64,000 nt of DNA from Candidatus Methanomethylophilaceae archaeon (GTDB lineage Archaea; Thermoplasmatota; Thermoplasmata; Methanomassiliicoccales; Methanomethylophilaceae): assembly GCA_944320495.1 (NCBI GenBank), contig CALUHR010000013.1, forward strand, positions 478,687-542,686, read 5' to 3'. Made by a program: the position numbers and the translations under genes. Shown piece after piece: positions 45,743-55,872 of the stretch. Each line of letters begins with the position of its first letter. The stretch's first letter is position 1. The notes beneath the pieces are model-generated. The model saw only the letters and a list, made by a program, of their open reading frames with translations, was not told where the DNA came from and searched no databases.

Positions 45743-46822
45743 TCACCGCTCCGTGCAGCTGATGCAGGGGTCGATGGTGATGATGATCATCGATACATCC
45801 TGCATGCCGCATCCCTGCAGCATCCTGGTCATCGTCGGGATGTTGATGTTCGTCGGGGTCCTGACCCTGGCGCGGTCAAGGAACTTGGTCCCGTTGCCCT
45901 TCACATAGTAGTACGCCTCGCCGCGAGGCTGCTCCACCCTGAAGGCGAACTGTCCCGCGGGCGGATTGCCCTTGACTGGGACGCGCCACTCGCCCTCCGG
46001 CAGGTCACCGAGGGCCTTCCTGATCAGCTCTATGGACTGGGAGACCTCGTCCACGCGGACCTTGCACCGGGCGTAGCAGTCACCCTCATCATAGAGGATG
46101 GGTTCGAACCCGAGGGCCTGATAGGCCTCGTCCGCGCTGCGGGCGTCGTTGTCCACGCCGGATCCGCGGGCGGTCGGTCCGACCCCGCAGAGCTCCACCA
46201 TCTCGTCCTTGGAGATCTGACCGACCCCGATGAGCCTGTTCCTGACCGACGAGTCCAGGAAGAACACCCTGCGGACCCAGTCCATCTCCTTCTCCACCTC
46301 GTCGCACACCTTCAGGATCATGGAGATGTGCTCGGGGGTGAGGTCGCAGGCGACGCCGCCGATCCTGCAGTAGGAGACGATGACCCTGCCGCCTGTGACG
46401 GTCTCGAAGACGTCGAGGACCTTCTCGCGGATCCTCCAGCACTGCATGAACAGGCTGTCGAAGCCCATGCCGTCGGCGAGGAGGCCGAGCCACAGCAGAT
46501 GGCTGTGGACCCTGGAGAGCTCGTGGAACACCACCCTCAGGACCTTGGCCCTGTCCGGCACCTCCACGCCCATCAGCCCCTCGACGGCGTTGACGTAGCC
46601 GTAACCGTGGCCCATGCTGCAGATTCCGCAGACCCTCTCCATGATGTAGGTCATCTGCTGGTAGTCGCGAGTCTCCACGAGCTTCTCCAGACCGCGATGG
46701 ACGTACCCGATGGACGGCACCGCTCTGACCACGGTCTCGCCGTCGAGCTCCAGGTCCAGATGCACCGGCTCCGGGAGGGCGGGATGCTGTGGGCCGAACG
46801 GGACTATCGTTCTCTTTCCCAT
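45743..46822 (-). CDS. echE: Ech [NiFe]-hydrogenase large (catalytic) subunit
   Basis: 359 residues. Both nickel-binding CxxC pairs are intact: RVCGICS near residues 65-71 and DPCISCTER at the C-terminus. This distinguishes a true group 4 hydrogenase from NuoD/FpoD, which has lost them. The protein ends at the CxxCxxR motif without the cleavable tail of other NiFe hydrogenases, as in Ech. It exchanges electrons between ferredoxin and H2, coupled to ion transport. I read the gene for CGA and found none; it ends with TGA. Its ATG is embedded in CGATG after echD. Confidence 0.93.
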   Translation of the reverse strand: MGKRTIVPFGPQHPALPEPVHLDLELDGETVVRAVPSIGYVHRGLEKLVETRDYQQMTYIMERVCGICSMGHGYGYVNAVEGLMGVEVPDRAKVLRVVFHELSRVHSHLLWLGLLADGMGFDSLFMQCWRIREKVLDVFETVTGGRVIVSYCRIGGVACDLTPEHISMILKVCDEVEKEMDWVRRVFFLDSSVRNRLIGVGQISKDEMVELCGVGPTARGSGVDNDARSADEAYQALGFEPILYDEGDCYARCKVRVDEVSQSIELIRKALGDLPEGEWRVPVKGNPPAGQFAFRVEQPRGEAYYYVKGNGTKFLDRARVRTPTNINIPTMTRMLQGCGMQDVSMIIITIDPCISCTER

Positions 46823-47184
46823 CGCTCCGCCTCCTTCGCCTCAGGCCCCTTCCAAGGGGTTTTGGTGCTGGTCCTGAAGAAGTTACCCTTGTAGTCGAGT
46901 TGACTGTCCTCGAACTCCACGTCGAACAGGTCGTGGATCTCGTTCTCGTAGACGAACGCCGCCCAGTATGTCGGCGTGATGCTCTTGACCACCGTGCCGA
47001 ACGGGACGGTCACGTTGTAGTTCACCAAGGAATGGTCCTTGTCGAAGCTGTACACGAGCTCGGTGGACCCCTCGCCCGTTATCCCGCAGATCTGCACCAT
47101 GCGGTAGCCCTCGGCCTTCAGCTCCTCGGCCTTGCCGGGGACGGCCTCGGGGCTCAGCTTCTTGAACCTCTGCTCCTGGAACAT
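46822..47184 (-). CDS. echD: Ech hydrogenase NuoC-like subunit
   Basis: 120 residues resembling the 30-kDa NuoC/EchD proteins: YRMVQICGITGEGSTELVYSFD, then the C-terminal FVYENEIHDLFDVEFEG-like region (here DLFDVEFEDSQLD) that contacts the large subunit. It ends in CGA (46824-46822) overlapping the echE ATG. Four codons later there is a second in-frame CGA followed by TAG (46806-46804), inside echE in another frame. Confidence 0.88.
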
Positions 47185-47618
47185 CGCTTCTCCCCCTCCA
47201 TCTTGGCGCGCTTCTCCTCGAGGACGGCGACGCCCTTCACTATGCCGTCTATTATCGATTCCGGCCGGGCGGCGCATCCGGGGACGTAGACGTCCACCGG
47301 GATGACCTTGTCCGCCCCGCCCAGTATGTTGTAGCAGTCGCGGAAGATCCCGCCGCTGCAGGCGCATATGCCCACGGCGACGACGACCTTCGGCTCTGGC
47401 ATCTGGTCGTATAGCTGCCTCACGACCTCCTTGTTCTGGTCGTTGACGGCTCCGGTGATCAGGAAGATGTCCGCCTGCTTCGGGTCCCCAGTGTTGATGA
47501 CCCCGAACCGCTCGGCGTCATAGATCGGGGTGAGACAGGCCAGCACTTCTATGTCGCACCCGTTGCAGCTGGATGCGTCGTAATGCAGTATCCACGGTGA
47601 CTTCGATGTGCAGCTCAT
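47184..47618 (-). CDS. echC: Ech hydrogenase small subunit (NuoB-like)
   Basis: 144 residues. The proximal [4Fe-4S] ligands are present: CNGCDIEVLAC near residues 18-28, then GICACSGGIF and YVPGCAARPE. The ATG overlaps the echB stop as ATGA. The protein is complete at ...KMEGEK, where CGA (47186-47184) overlaps the echD ATG. Readthrough would only add 10 codons to 47154. Confidence 0.9.
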
Positions 47619-48502
47619 GCTATCACCAGCAGCGCGATGATGTTGCCCATGCCGAGGACCAGGGAGACGATCCATCCGCTCTTCAGGGCGGTCTGCCACT
47701 TCATGCGGGCGAATCCGTTGTCGATCCAGATCTCCAGGATGTAGGCGAGGACCGCCACGACGGCGCCGATCACGACACCCGTCCATTCACCGTTCTGGAA
47801 AAACAGCGCCACCATGCCCAGGAGCATGATATTCTCGTACCAGTGAGAGACCTCCATCATCGCATAGGTGCGACCGGAGAACTCGGTGGCGACCCCGCGG
47901 ACTATGTCCTGATGGGCGTGATGGGACATGCTGAGGTCGAACGGCGACTTCCTGAGCTTCATGGTGAGGATGAACAGGAATCCGAGGAAGATCCCAAGCA
48001 TGGGGAGGATCGCCATGTCGCCGAATCCAGCTATGTCCCTGACGGCGAACGAGCCGCCGTCCTCCCCTCCGGTGAACAGGTAGTAGGCAACGGCCATAAT
48101 CAGAATCATCGGCTCGTAGGCCATGGCGACGTAGATCTCCCTCTGGGCCCCGACCTGTGCGAACGGGGATCCGGAGCAGTACGCCGCCAGGACCAGGAAC
48201 GTCTCGCCCAGCGTCAGGGTGAAGACGATCAGCAGCAGGTCCATGCCCGCGAAGAACATGGCCCCAGTGACGACTATCCAGAACAGGTAGCACGCCACAT
48301 AGAAGTCCTGGACGCGGTTGGACGTCCTGCGCTCCTTGGCGAGCAGCTTGCGGACGTCGTACAGGGGCTGCATGACGGGCGGTCCCTGCCTGCCCTGCAT
48401 CCTGGCGGAGATCTTCCTGTCGATACCGGCGAGGATGCATCCGGCGACAGGCGCCAGAGCAACGAAGATCACGGCGAACAGCAGGAGTGTCCAGTTGCTC
48501 AT
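47615..48502 (-). CDS. echB: Ech hydrogenase membrane subunit (NuoH-like)
   Basis: 295 residues with about eight hydrophobic helices. It has the NuoH/EchB signatures GIDRKISARMQGRQGPPVMQPLYDVRKLL-type loop near residues 27-55 and the acidic loop RKSPFDLSMSHHAHQDIVRG. It anchors the hydrogenase arm and links electron transfer to ion movement. Start ATG 48502 is shared with the echA CGA/TGA end. It ends with TGA. Confidence 0.92.
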   Translation of the reverse strand: MSNWTLLLFAVIFVALAPVAGCILAGIDRKISARMQGRQGPPVMQPLYDVRKLLAKERRTSNRVQDFYVACYLFWIVVTGAMFFAGMDLLLIVFTLTLGETFLVLAAYCSGSPFAQVGAQREIYVAMAYEPMILIMAVAYYLFTGGEDGGSFAVRDIAGFGDMAILPMLGIFLGFLFILTMKLRKSPFDLSMSHHAHQDIVRGVATEFSGRTYAMMEVSHWYENIMLLGMVALFFQNGEWTGVVIGAVVAVLAYILEIWIDNGFARMKWQTALKSGWIVSLVLGMGNIIALLVIA

Positions 48503-50418
48503 CGCAGCCACCCCCCGCAGGCCAGGACGATGCAGGCGACGATGACGACCGCGGTCACGGCCTCCCCGACCTTCCTTATCCTGTCCTCGCCGAACCAGTC
48601 CTCCATGTACCAGTTCCTGAGAGTCACGTTCACCGGTGCCCCCATGGACCCGGTGTAGCTCAGGTCGTCGATGTTGACTCCGGACATGTAGTTGGGCACC
48701 TCCTTTGTTTTGGATCTGCCGAAGAACGGCACGAAGATCAGCACCAGCGCGACCAGCATTATCAGCAGGAGGTACAGGTTGTTGGTCTCCATCAGGGCCA
48801 GGTCCGCGTGCTCGGGGAAGAATGCGATGTCCATCCACGGCACCACGAGCCAGTCGGAGAGCAGCGGATAGCCAAGGCAGACGATGACCACGAGGGCGGC
48901 CAGCGATCCGAGCACGGTCCACTCCTGAGGCCTGACGGTGTCCTCGATGTCCTTCGCATCCCTGACCACGCACGCGAGCTTGCCGAGCCACTTGGTCCAG
49001 TAGAACCCGGTGACGGCGCTCCCGAACGCGATGCACGCGACGAGGATGACGCTCATGGCCTCCTCGGTGTCGACGAAGGCAGTCAGGGCGGCCCACTTGG
49101 ATATCAGCATGCCGAACGGCACCAGGAACATGGCCGCTATGCCGAGCATCATGATCAAGGCGAGCTTGGGCATGCGGGCGAACAGCCCGTCCATGTCCTC
49201 TATGTTCCTGCTGCCTATGTGATGCTCCGCGGTCCCGACGCAGAGGAAGAGCAGGGACTTGGTGATCGCGTGGAACACCATCAGCATGACGCCTGCCCAG
49301 GCGGCCTCCGGTGTGCCGACCCCGGCGCACGCGACGATGAGGCCCAGGTTGGCTATGGTCGAATAGGCCAGCACGCGCTTGGCGTTGCTCTGGGATATGG
49401 CGGCCATCGATGCCAGGAGGAATGTCAGTCCTCCGACGGCCATGACCATGTCGCCTCCGATGTTCCCGTAGAGCAGGGGCGACAGCTTGAGCAGCATGAA
49501 CACCCCGGCCTTGACCATGGTGGACGAGTGCAGCAGCGCGGATGTGGGCGTAGGCGCGACCATCGCTCCGAGCAGCCACGTGTGGAACGGCATCTGGGCG
49601 GACTTCACGATGCCCGCCAGGGCCATCAGCATGACCGCCACGAGCAGCCAGTCCGCGACGAGGGCGTCGGGTGTCGCCAGGAGCCTGTCCAGGGCGAGGA
49701 AGCCTTCCTGGTCGGCCAGGAGGATCAGCGCCGCGAGGAACGCTATGCCTCCGATCAGGTTCAGGATCAGCTGGCGGAACGAGTTGTTGACCGCCTCCTC
49801 CGTCCTGGTGAATCCGATGAGGGCGAAGGAGCACAGTGTCGTTATCTCCCAGAAGAAGAACATCCATACGAGGTTGTTCGACAGGACGACGCCGTACATG
49901 GCGCTGAGGAAGACGAACAGCAGGAAGAAGAACCAGCGCCTGCGGTCCTTCTCGTCGGCGTGATGCTCCTGGAAGTCCCTCATGTAGCCCACGGCGTACA
50001 CGCAGATCAGGCTACCGATGATTCCGATGATCAGGATCATCACGATGCTCAGGTCATCGATGTAGAGCCCGTTCTCGACCTCGATGCCTTCCTTGAAGAC
50101 GAATTCGAAGCAGACGGACATCACCAGCTGCACCAGTCCGAGGACCGATGCGATCGGCTTCTTGTGTTTGATACCTAGATAGATGATGACCAGGCCCAGG
50201 ATCGCCTCTATGGCGAACATGAGCAGGTCGATGGACTCCCCCGAGACCTCGAACGTCTGAGGATCGCCGTGATAGTTCCAAGCCACCCAGATGGAGGTTG
50301 CGATGATCAGGGCGGCGCCGATATAGGATATCGGACCCCTGGCCCTGTCGTTCTTCACCACCAGGAGGATGCATGCGACGATGAATGGGATGACCATCAT
50401 CAGCAGTATGTCGTTCAT
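48502..50418 (-). CDS. echA: Ech hydrogenase antiporter-like membrane subunit (NuoL-like)
   Basis: 638 residues with about 14-16 transmembrane helices. The ion-channel core has conserved charged helices (WMFFFWEITTLCSFALIGFTRTEEAVNN; LLHSSTMVKAGVFMLLKLSP). This subunit pumps H+ or Na+. ATG 50418 is preceded by a GGAGAGGT ribosome site; a TTTTTTTAATAC TATA element lies further up. At the end, CGA (48504-48502) comes directly before TGA (48501-48499) and overlaps the echB ATG, so both signals are present in tandem. It is the first gene of echABCDEF, in the Methanosarcina order. Confidence 0.92.
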
Positions 50419-50457
50419 GAGCACCTCTCCGTACCCTTCCGAGAGGGTATCTGAGGT

Positions 50458-50708
50458 GTGCCTCGGGAATCCGTATTAAAAAAATTTGTCAAAACCGCCT
50501 CAAAGAGGAGCGAAACTTCACTGCGGGCGGGGCGTTTTCAAGATGCATGATTACACATCATAACGAGATGACATTCGTTTGGAATGGATTCGATACGAAA
50601 TCAGGCGTCCAAGCGACTTATATATCAAGTTATCGAGTTGTTTTATAAATCGACGAATTTATCTATCTGTTTTAACAGCCGTTCCGCCAAACCACCGATA
50701 TTTGTAGT
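50458..50708. other. AT-rich stretch without a gene
   Basis: About 250 nt, clearly richer in A and T than its surroundings, between echA and the HTH gene. It holds the probable echA promoter near 50475-50490 and several TATA-like runs (CTTATATATC, TTTTATAAATC). I see no convincing reading frame. It may be a remnant of the mobile element suggested by the next gene. Confidence 0.4.
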
Positions 50709-51215
50709 TCACCTGGTCCATCTCTTCACTGAGGAGTTGCTGAGCACCGCCGACTCCTCCTCTTCCGAATCGAACTCCAGCTCGTATGGGCGGACTTGCC
50801 TGAGCCCAAGCGATCTCAGGCGGACCGCCACCTGCTTCGAGGAGTAGTCCACGCCGTACTTCCGCCTGATGTACTCCCTGGCCTCGGCGGTGGTCATCCT
50901 CTCGGAGGCTATCACCTCCCCCGCCTTTGCCATGTCGTCCTGGCTCAGCAGGTACCTCCTTCCGCCGCCGTATCTGGGGAACACGGAGTCCATGCCGTCC
51001 CTTTCCCAGGCATCCTTCCAGGTGTAGCCGGTCGGCAGCGATATGTCGACCATGCGGCACGACTCCCTCATGTCGTATCCGAGCATCAGGAGGCGTATGA
51101 AGAGCAGCCTCTCGACGGCACGGATCTCGGTCTTCTCAGAGAAGCGTGCCCTGAGGCTGTAGAGCATGGCCTCAACCTCCTCGAGCGAGGGTTTCGGGAT
51201 CCTGTCCGAGGTCAT
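50709..51215 (-). CDS. Orphan helix-turn-helix protein of transposase (IS630-type) N-terminal kind
   Basis: 168 residues made of two helix-turn-helix units, RRLLMLGYDMRESCRMVDISLPTGYTWKDAW-like at residues about 42-72 and TTAEAREYIRRKYGVDYSSKQVAVRLRSLG at about 107-137. This is the usual DNA-binding half of IS630/Tc1 transposases, but no DDE catalytic domain follows. It is either a truncated transposase or a domesticated DNA-binding protein. An ATATATATCC TATA box lies about 25 nt upstream, so it may be expressed. Confidence 0.65.
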   Translation of the reverse strand: MTSDRIPKPSLEEVEAMLYSLRARFSEKTEIRAVERLLFIRLLMLGYDMRESCRMVDISLPTGYTWKDAWERDGMDSVFPRYGGGRRYLLSQDDMAKAGEVIASERMTTAEAREYIRRKYGVDYSSKQVAVRLRSLGLRQVRPYELEFDSEEEESAVLSNSSVKRWTR

Positions 51216-51319
51216 GGGACGACATGATGCCGGGGATATATATCGAGAGGAGGGTAACCTTCGGTAAGAATCCGAGCATCTGGCACATTCGTTTTTATCC
51301 CGTACTTCGATACGCTTCT

Positions 51320-52651
51320 ATGGATGTCTGTGTCGGCCGCGAGGAGGAGCTCTGCTATCTGAACGACCTGTGGGAGAAGGTCCCCGTGTCGTGTGCGGTG
51401 TGCGGGCGCCGCCATCTGGGCAAGACAACCCTGCTGAAGGAGTTCACCAAGGACAAGCCCTTCATCTACATCACCGGCACCGAAGGCCTCCGTTCCGACA
51501 ATCTCGAGGAGATCAACCGCGCCCTCTCGAAGTTCAGCGGTGAGCAGGAGAGGATAACGGACGTCATCGACCTGTTCCCCCGCATCAAGAAGATCTGCGG
51601 CAAGCGCAAGGCCGTCGTGATAATCGACAGGCTCAGCGACCTGGTGGACAACTTCGACGAGATAAACGCGTACATCCGCGGCTTCATGAGCAGGGAGCTC
51701 GGGAACACCAGGATCATGCTGGTGGTCTGCGACAACGACAGCTCCGTCTTCGGGCGCTTCTACTACACCCTGGAGCTGAAGCCTATGAGCTACATCGACT
51801 GCAAGGGATTCCATCCGAGCTACACCCCGATCCAGCACCTGAAGGCGTACGCCATGGTCGGGGGCACCCCGGCGTACCAGCACCTGTTCGGCGACATGGA
51901 TCCCGATGAGGTGATCCGCAAGCAGATGTTCTACCACATGTCGGTGTTCTCCCTCGAGGCGGAGGGCATGGTCGCATCCGAGACGATAGCCCCCAACAGC
52001 TGTACGAAGGTCCTGTCCGCGATAGCCGGCGGGGCAGAGAGCATTCGCGAGATCTCGTCGCGCACGGGAATGAGCTCGTCTTTCTGCACCAAGGTCGTGG
52101 AGGACATGGAGCACAAGGGGATCCTCCAGAAGGAGGTCTCGTCAGGCATGTCCCGCAGGGCGGTGTACTCGATCAACAGCAACATCATCCGCTTCTACTA
52201 CCAGGTGGTCCATCGTTACACCCACATGGTCGAGTTCGAATCCCCCCAGAAGGCCTACGAGGAGGCGAGGGAGGACATAGACCGCTACATGGAGAACGCG
52301 TTCAAGACGGTCTGCATGGAGTACGTGACCCGGAGCTTCGACTACAAGTTCGTGGGCAGACTCAGGAAGTGGGACGACAGCGTCGACAAGGTCATCGACT
52401 TCCTGGCGTCGGTGAACGTCAACAGGTCCGAGAAGGTCCTCATCGCCAGGTGCAGGCTCTACGGCGCCCCGTTCGGGGAGAGGGAGCTGGAGGAGCTCAT
52501 GGAGAGGGCGAAGAAGGTGGAGGGGTCCTCGCACAAGGTCTACCTGATGTTCTCAGGCACCGGATTCACGCCGGAGCTCGTCAAGGCCGCCCACAACATG
52601 GGCGAGAGGGTGAGGCTGCTCACGCTGGCCGACATCTACGGTGACCGTTGA
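51320..52651 (+). CDS. Archaeal AAA-type ATPase with DUF234-like C-terminus
   Basis: 443 residues. Walker A is GRRHLGKTTLL near residue 30, Walker B-like VVIIDRLSDL near 100, followed by a winged helix (REISSRTGMSSSFCTKVVEDMEHKGIL) and a C-terminal nuclease-like DUF234 region. Such archaeal ATPases are numerous and often linked to mobile elements or defence; no function is proven. ATG 51320 is about 27 nt from a GTTTTTATCC TATA box. The TGA overlaps the glpK ATG (TGATG). Confidence 0.75.
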   Translation: MDVCVGREEELCYLNDLWEKVPVSCAVCGRRHLGKTTLLKEFTKDKPFIYITGTEGLRSDNLEEINRALSKFSGEQERITDVIDLFPRIKKICGKRKAVVIIDRLSDLVDNFDEINAYIRGFMSRELGNTRIMLVVCDNDSSVFGRFYYTLELKPMSYIDCKGFHPSYTPIQHLKAYAMVGGTPAYQHLFGDMDPDEVIRKQMFYHMSVFSLEAEGMVASETIAPNSCTKVLSAIAGGAESIREISSRTGMSSSFCTKVVEDMEHKGILQKEVSSGMSRRAVYSINSNIIRFYYQVVHRYTHMVEFESPQKAYEEAREDIDRYMENAFKTVCMEYVTRSFDYKFVGRLRKWDDSVDKVIDFLASVNVNRSEKVLIARCRLYGAPFGERELEELMERAKKVEGSSHKVYLMFSGTGFTPELVKAAHNMGERVRLLTLADIYGDR

Positions 52652-54150
52652 TGAGGACGGTCCTCGCCATAGACGCGGGAACCACCAGCATCCGCGCCAT
52701 GCTGTTCGGCACAGGCGGGGAGGTCCTCGCCGTGTCCCAGAGGCCGCTCAGGCAGATCTACCCCGAGCCGGGCATGGTGGAGCACGATCCGTCGGAGATA
52801 TGGGTGCTGTGCCGTGAGACCGTGAGGGATGTCCTGTCCAGGCCGGGAGTGGAACCCTCGTCGTGTGCCGCGTTCGCGGTGACGAACCAGAGGGAGACGG
52901 CGGTCGCCTGGGACCGCGACACCGGGTCCCCGCTGTGCAACGCCATCGTTTGGCAGGACAGGAGGACGTCGGGATTCTGCGACGGCCTCTCCTCGAAGGG
53001 GCTGGATGGCGAGATATACCGCAGGACGGGGCTCCATGTGGATCCCTACTTCTCCGGGACCAAGTTCCGCTGGATGCTCGACCATGTGCCTGCGGTGCGC
53101 GAGAGGGCGGCGTCAGGGAGGCTCGCCCTGGGCACCGTGGACTCGTGGATCGTCTGGAAGCTCACAGGGGGCCGCGTGCACGCGACGGATCATTCGAACG
53201 CGTCCCGCACCATGCTCATGGACATCCGTGCCCTCGAATGGGATCCCGATTTTGCGGAGATCCTGGGGGTTCCGATGGATGCCCTGCCCGAGATCCGCCC
53301 CACGGGGTGCTTGTTCGGGACCACCGATCCCGCCGAGGTGGGCGTGTCGGTGCCCATAGCCGGGTCCATCGGGGACCAGCAGGCCGCCCTGTTCGGCCAG
53401 CAGTGCACATCCGACGGAGATGTGAAGGTCACGTTCGGCACCGGCGGGTTCATGCTGATGAACGCAGGGGCCATGGCCCCAGTGTCCTCGAACGGGCTCC
53501 TCACCACCGTGGCATGGACCCACGGGGGCAGACCGGTCTATGCGGTCGAGGGCTCGGTGTACATAGCGGGGGCGGCGATCCAGTGGCTCAGGGACGAGCT
53601 CCAGATCGTGGAGGCCTCCGCGGAGACGGAGAGGATGGCGACGAGCGTCCAGGACACGGGAGGATGCACCCTGGTGCCCGCCTTCACCGGGCTCGGCGCG
53701 CCGCACTGGGATCCAGGTGCCCGCGGAATGATAATGGGGCTGACCAGGGGGACCAACAGGAACCATCTGGCCAGGGCTGCTCTCGAATCGATAGCGTTCC
53801 AGGCGTGCGACGTGGTCCGTGCCATGTCCTCTGACACGGGGAAACGCGTGGCCGAGGTGAAGGTCGACGGAGGGGCCAGCGCCAACGGTTTCCTCTGCCA
53901 GTTCATGGCGGACATATCGGGCACCAGGGTCCTGAGGCCGAAGGTCATAGAGTCCACCGCTCTCGGCGCCGCCTATCAGGCCGGGCTGACCGTGGGGCTG
54001 TGGTCGTCGGAGGACGATCTGAGAGGCAACTGGGTCCTGGATCGGGAGTTCGTGCCTTCGATGTCCGAGGACGAGCGCCTCCGTCGCCTGGATTCCTGGT
54101 CCAAGGCCGTGGAATGCGCCAAGGCCTGGTCCCGCATCTGCGGAGACTGA
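52651..54150 (+). CDS. glpK: Glycerol kinase
   Basis: 499 residues of the FGGY family: LAIDAGTTSIRAMLF, the substrate region VTNQRETAVAWDRDTG and VWQDRRTSGFC, GSIGDQQAALFGQQC, and FTGLGAPHWDPGARGMIMG. It phosphorylates glycerol with ATP. In archaea this feeds or draws on glycerol phosphate pools. It is coupled to the upstream ATPase by overlapping stop and start. I read the gene for in-frame CGA and found none; it ends with TGA. Confidence 0.93.
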   Translation: MRTVLAIDAGTTSIRAMLFGTGGEVLAVSQRPLRQIYPEPGMVEHDPSEIWVLCRETVRDVLSRPGVEPSSCAAFAVTNQRETAVAWDRDTGSPLCNAIVWQDRRTSGFCDGLSSKGLDGEIYRRTGLHVDPYFSGTKFRWMLDHVPAVRERAASGRLALGTVDSWIVWKLTGGRVHATDHSNASRTMLMDIRALEWDPDFAEILGVPMDALPEIRPTGCLFGTTDPAEVGVSVPIAGSIGDQQAALFGQQCTSDGDVKVTFGTGGFMLMNAGAMAPVSSNGLLTTVAWTHGGRPVYAVEGSVYIAGAAIQWLRDELQIVEASAETERMATSVQDTGGCTLVPAFTGLGAPHWDPGARGMIMGLTRGTNRNHLARAALESIAFQACDVVRAMSSDTGKRVAEVKVDGGASANGFLCQFMADISGTRVLRPKVIESTALGAAYQAGLTVGLWSSEDDLRGNWVLDREFVPSMSEDERLRRLDSWSKAVECAKAWSRICGD

Positions 54151-54183
54151 ACCGTTATTACAGCATCCCCGGATACCCTGACC

Positions 54184-55872
54184 ATGAAGGTCATCATCGT
54201 CGGAGGAGTCGCTGGAGGCGCCTCCACCGCAGCCAGGCTGAGGAGGCTCGATGAGAGCGCCGAGATCGTGATGTTCGAGCGCACGGGGTACGTGTCGTAC
54301 GCCAACTGCGGCCTCCCGTACTATGTCGGAGGCGTGATCACCGACAAAGCTAAGCTCACCCTCCAGACCCCCGCGTCATTCGGATCCAGGTTCGATGTGG
54401 ACGCCCGCGTGAACAGCGAGGTCGTGTCCATAGACCGTGTTACCAAGAGCGTGAGGGTCAGGAGCACCATCACCGGGGACGAGTACGACGAGCCGTACGA
54501 TGTGCTGGTCCTCTCGCCGGGCGCCAAGGCAATCCGTCCCGACATCCCAGGCATCGACGACCCCCGCGTCATGTCCATGCGCACCGTGGAGGACACGCTG
54601 GCCATGCGCAGGTTCGTGGAGGAGGAGAGGCCGAAGCGCGCTGTGGTCTGCGGTGCCGGATACATAGGTCTGGAGATCGCGGAGAACCTCATCGGACTGG
54701 GCATCGAGGTCACCGTGGTGCAGAGGCCGGACCATGTCCTGCCTCCTCTGGACAGGGACATGGCCGCCGACGTGCATCACTGCCTCAGGGCCAACGGTGT
54801 CAGGCTGGTCCTGTCCGACGCGCTCGCGTCCTTCGAGACAGACGGGCCGCTCCGCGCCGTTCTCAGGGACGGCGAGGTGATTGAGACCGACATGGCCGTC
54901 GTCGCGCTCGGTGTCACCCCCGATACGCATCTGGCGAAGGATGCGGGGCTCGAGCTCGGCGTGAAGGGCACGATCGTCGTGGACTCGCACATGAGGACGT
55001 CCGATCCGAGCATATACGCTGTCGGCGACGCGGTCCAGGTCCAGAACTACGTGACCGGTCAGCCGGCGAACATCGCCCTCGCCGGTCCCGCCAACAGGCA
55101 GGGCAGGATCGCAGCCGAGAACATCGCCGGAGGGGACTCCGAGTACCGCGGGTCTCTGGGATCCTCGGTGATCAAGGTGTTCGACATGACCGTCGCCACC
55201 ACCGGGATCAACGAGAGGCAGGCCAAGGACGCCGGCATCCCCTACGACAAGGTCTACACCTTCTCGGCGCCGCACGCCACGTACTATCCCGGCGGGAGGA
55301 ACATGTCAGTCAAGACCCTGTTCGACCCCGTGACCGGCACCGTGCTCGGCGCCCAGATCGTCGGATACGAGGGTGTGGAGAAGCGTGCGGACGTGATCGC
55401 CACGGCGATACACGCGGGGATGACCGTCGAGGACCTGGCCGAGCTGGACCTGACGTATGCGCCGCCGTACTCGTCCGCCAAGGACCCTGTGAACTACGTC
55501 GGATTCGTGGCCACCAACGTCATGAACGGCCTGGTCAGGCAGTTCTTCTGGGACGAGGTGGACTCCGTCAGGGAGGACCCCTCCTCGTACCTGGTGGACG
55601 TCCGCACCCCGGAGGAGTTCGCCAGAGGGCACATAGAGGGATCCGTCAACATCCCCGTGGACGAGCTCAGGGACAGGTTGGACGAGGTCCCGAGTGACAG
55701 GCACATCCGCCTGATCTGCCAGAGCGCGCTCAGGAGCTACATAGCCGCAAGGATCCTGGAGCAGCGCGGATACGAGTGCAGCCATCTCGCCGGAGGGTAC
55801 AGGCTGTACGCCTCGGTCATGAGGGACACCCCGGGGCCCGCGGATGCCATGCCCTGCGGGGTCAGTCGCTGA
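54184..55872 (+). CDS. CoA-disulfide reductase / NADH oxidase-like flavoprotein with C-terminal rhodanese domain
   Basis: 562 residues. The FAD site GGVAGGASTAARLRRLD opens a pyridine nucleotide-disulfide oxidoreductase. The single redox Cys is in YANCGLPYY, and the NAD site is CGAGYIGLEIAENLI. From about residue 465 a rhodanese domain has its active Cys in LICQSALRSY. Such fusions reduce CoA disulfide or CoA/protein persulfides. It has its own CGTTATTA TATA element after glpK and ends with TGA. Confidence 0.9.
   Translation: MKVIIVGGVAGGASTAARLRRLDESAEIVMFERTGYVSYANCGLPYYVGGVITDKAKLTLQTPASFGSRFDVDARVNSEVVSIDRVTKSVRVRSTITGDEYDEPYDVLVLSPGAKAIRPDIPGIDDPRVMSMRTVEDTLAMRRFVEEERPKRAVVCGAGYIGLEIAENLIGLGIEVTVVQRPDHVLPPLDRDMAADVHHCLRANGVRLVLSDALASFETDGPLRAVLRDGEVIETDMAVVALGVTPDTHLAKDAGLELGVKGTIVVDSHMRTSDPSIYAVGDAVQVQNYVTGQPANIALAGPANRQGRIAAENIAGGDSEYRGSLGSSVIKVFDMTVATTGINERQAKDAGIPYDKVYTFSAPHATYYPGGRNMSVKTLFDPVTGTVLGAQIVGYEGVEKRADVIATAIHAGMTVEDLAELDLTYAPPYSSAKDPVNYVGFVATNVMNGLVRQFFWDEVDSVREDPSSYLVDVRTPEEFARGHIEGSVNIPVDELRDRLDEVPSDRHIRLICQSALRSYIAARILEQRGYECSHLAGGYRLYASVMRDTPGPADAMPCGVSR

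Noticed and set aside
45723..50424. Assignment of the six-gene cluster as Fpo/Nuo (F420H2 or NADH dehydrogenase)
   Set aside because: The large subunit keeps both nickel-binding CxxC pairs, and the order is exactly echABCDEF, so it is a group 4 hydrogenase.
50584..50847. Plus-strand 87-residue frame
   Set aside because: It lies mostly in AT-rich spacer and antisense to the HTH gene, with no ribosome site and no family.
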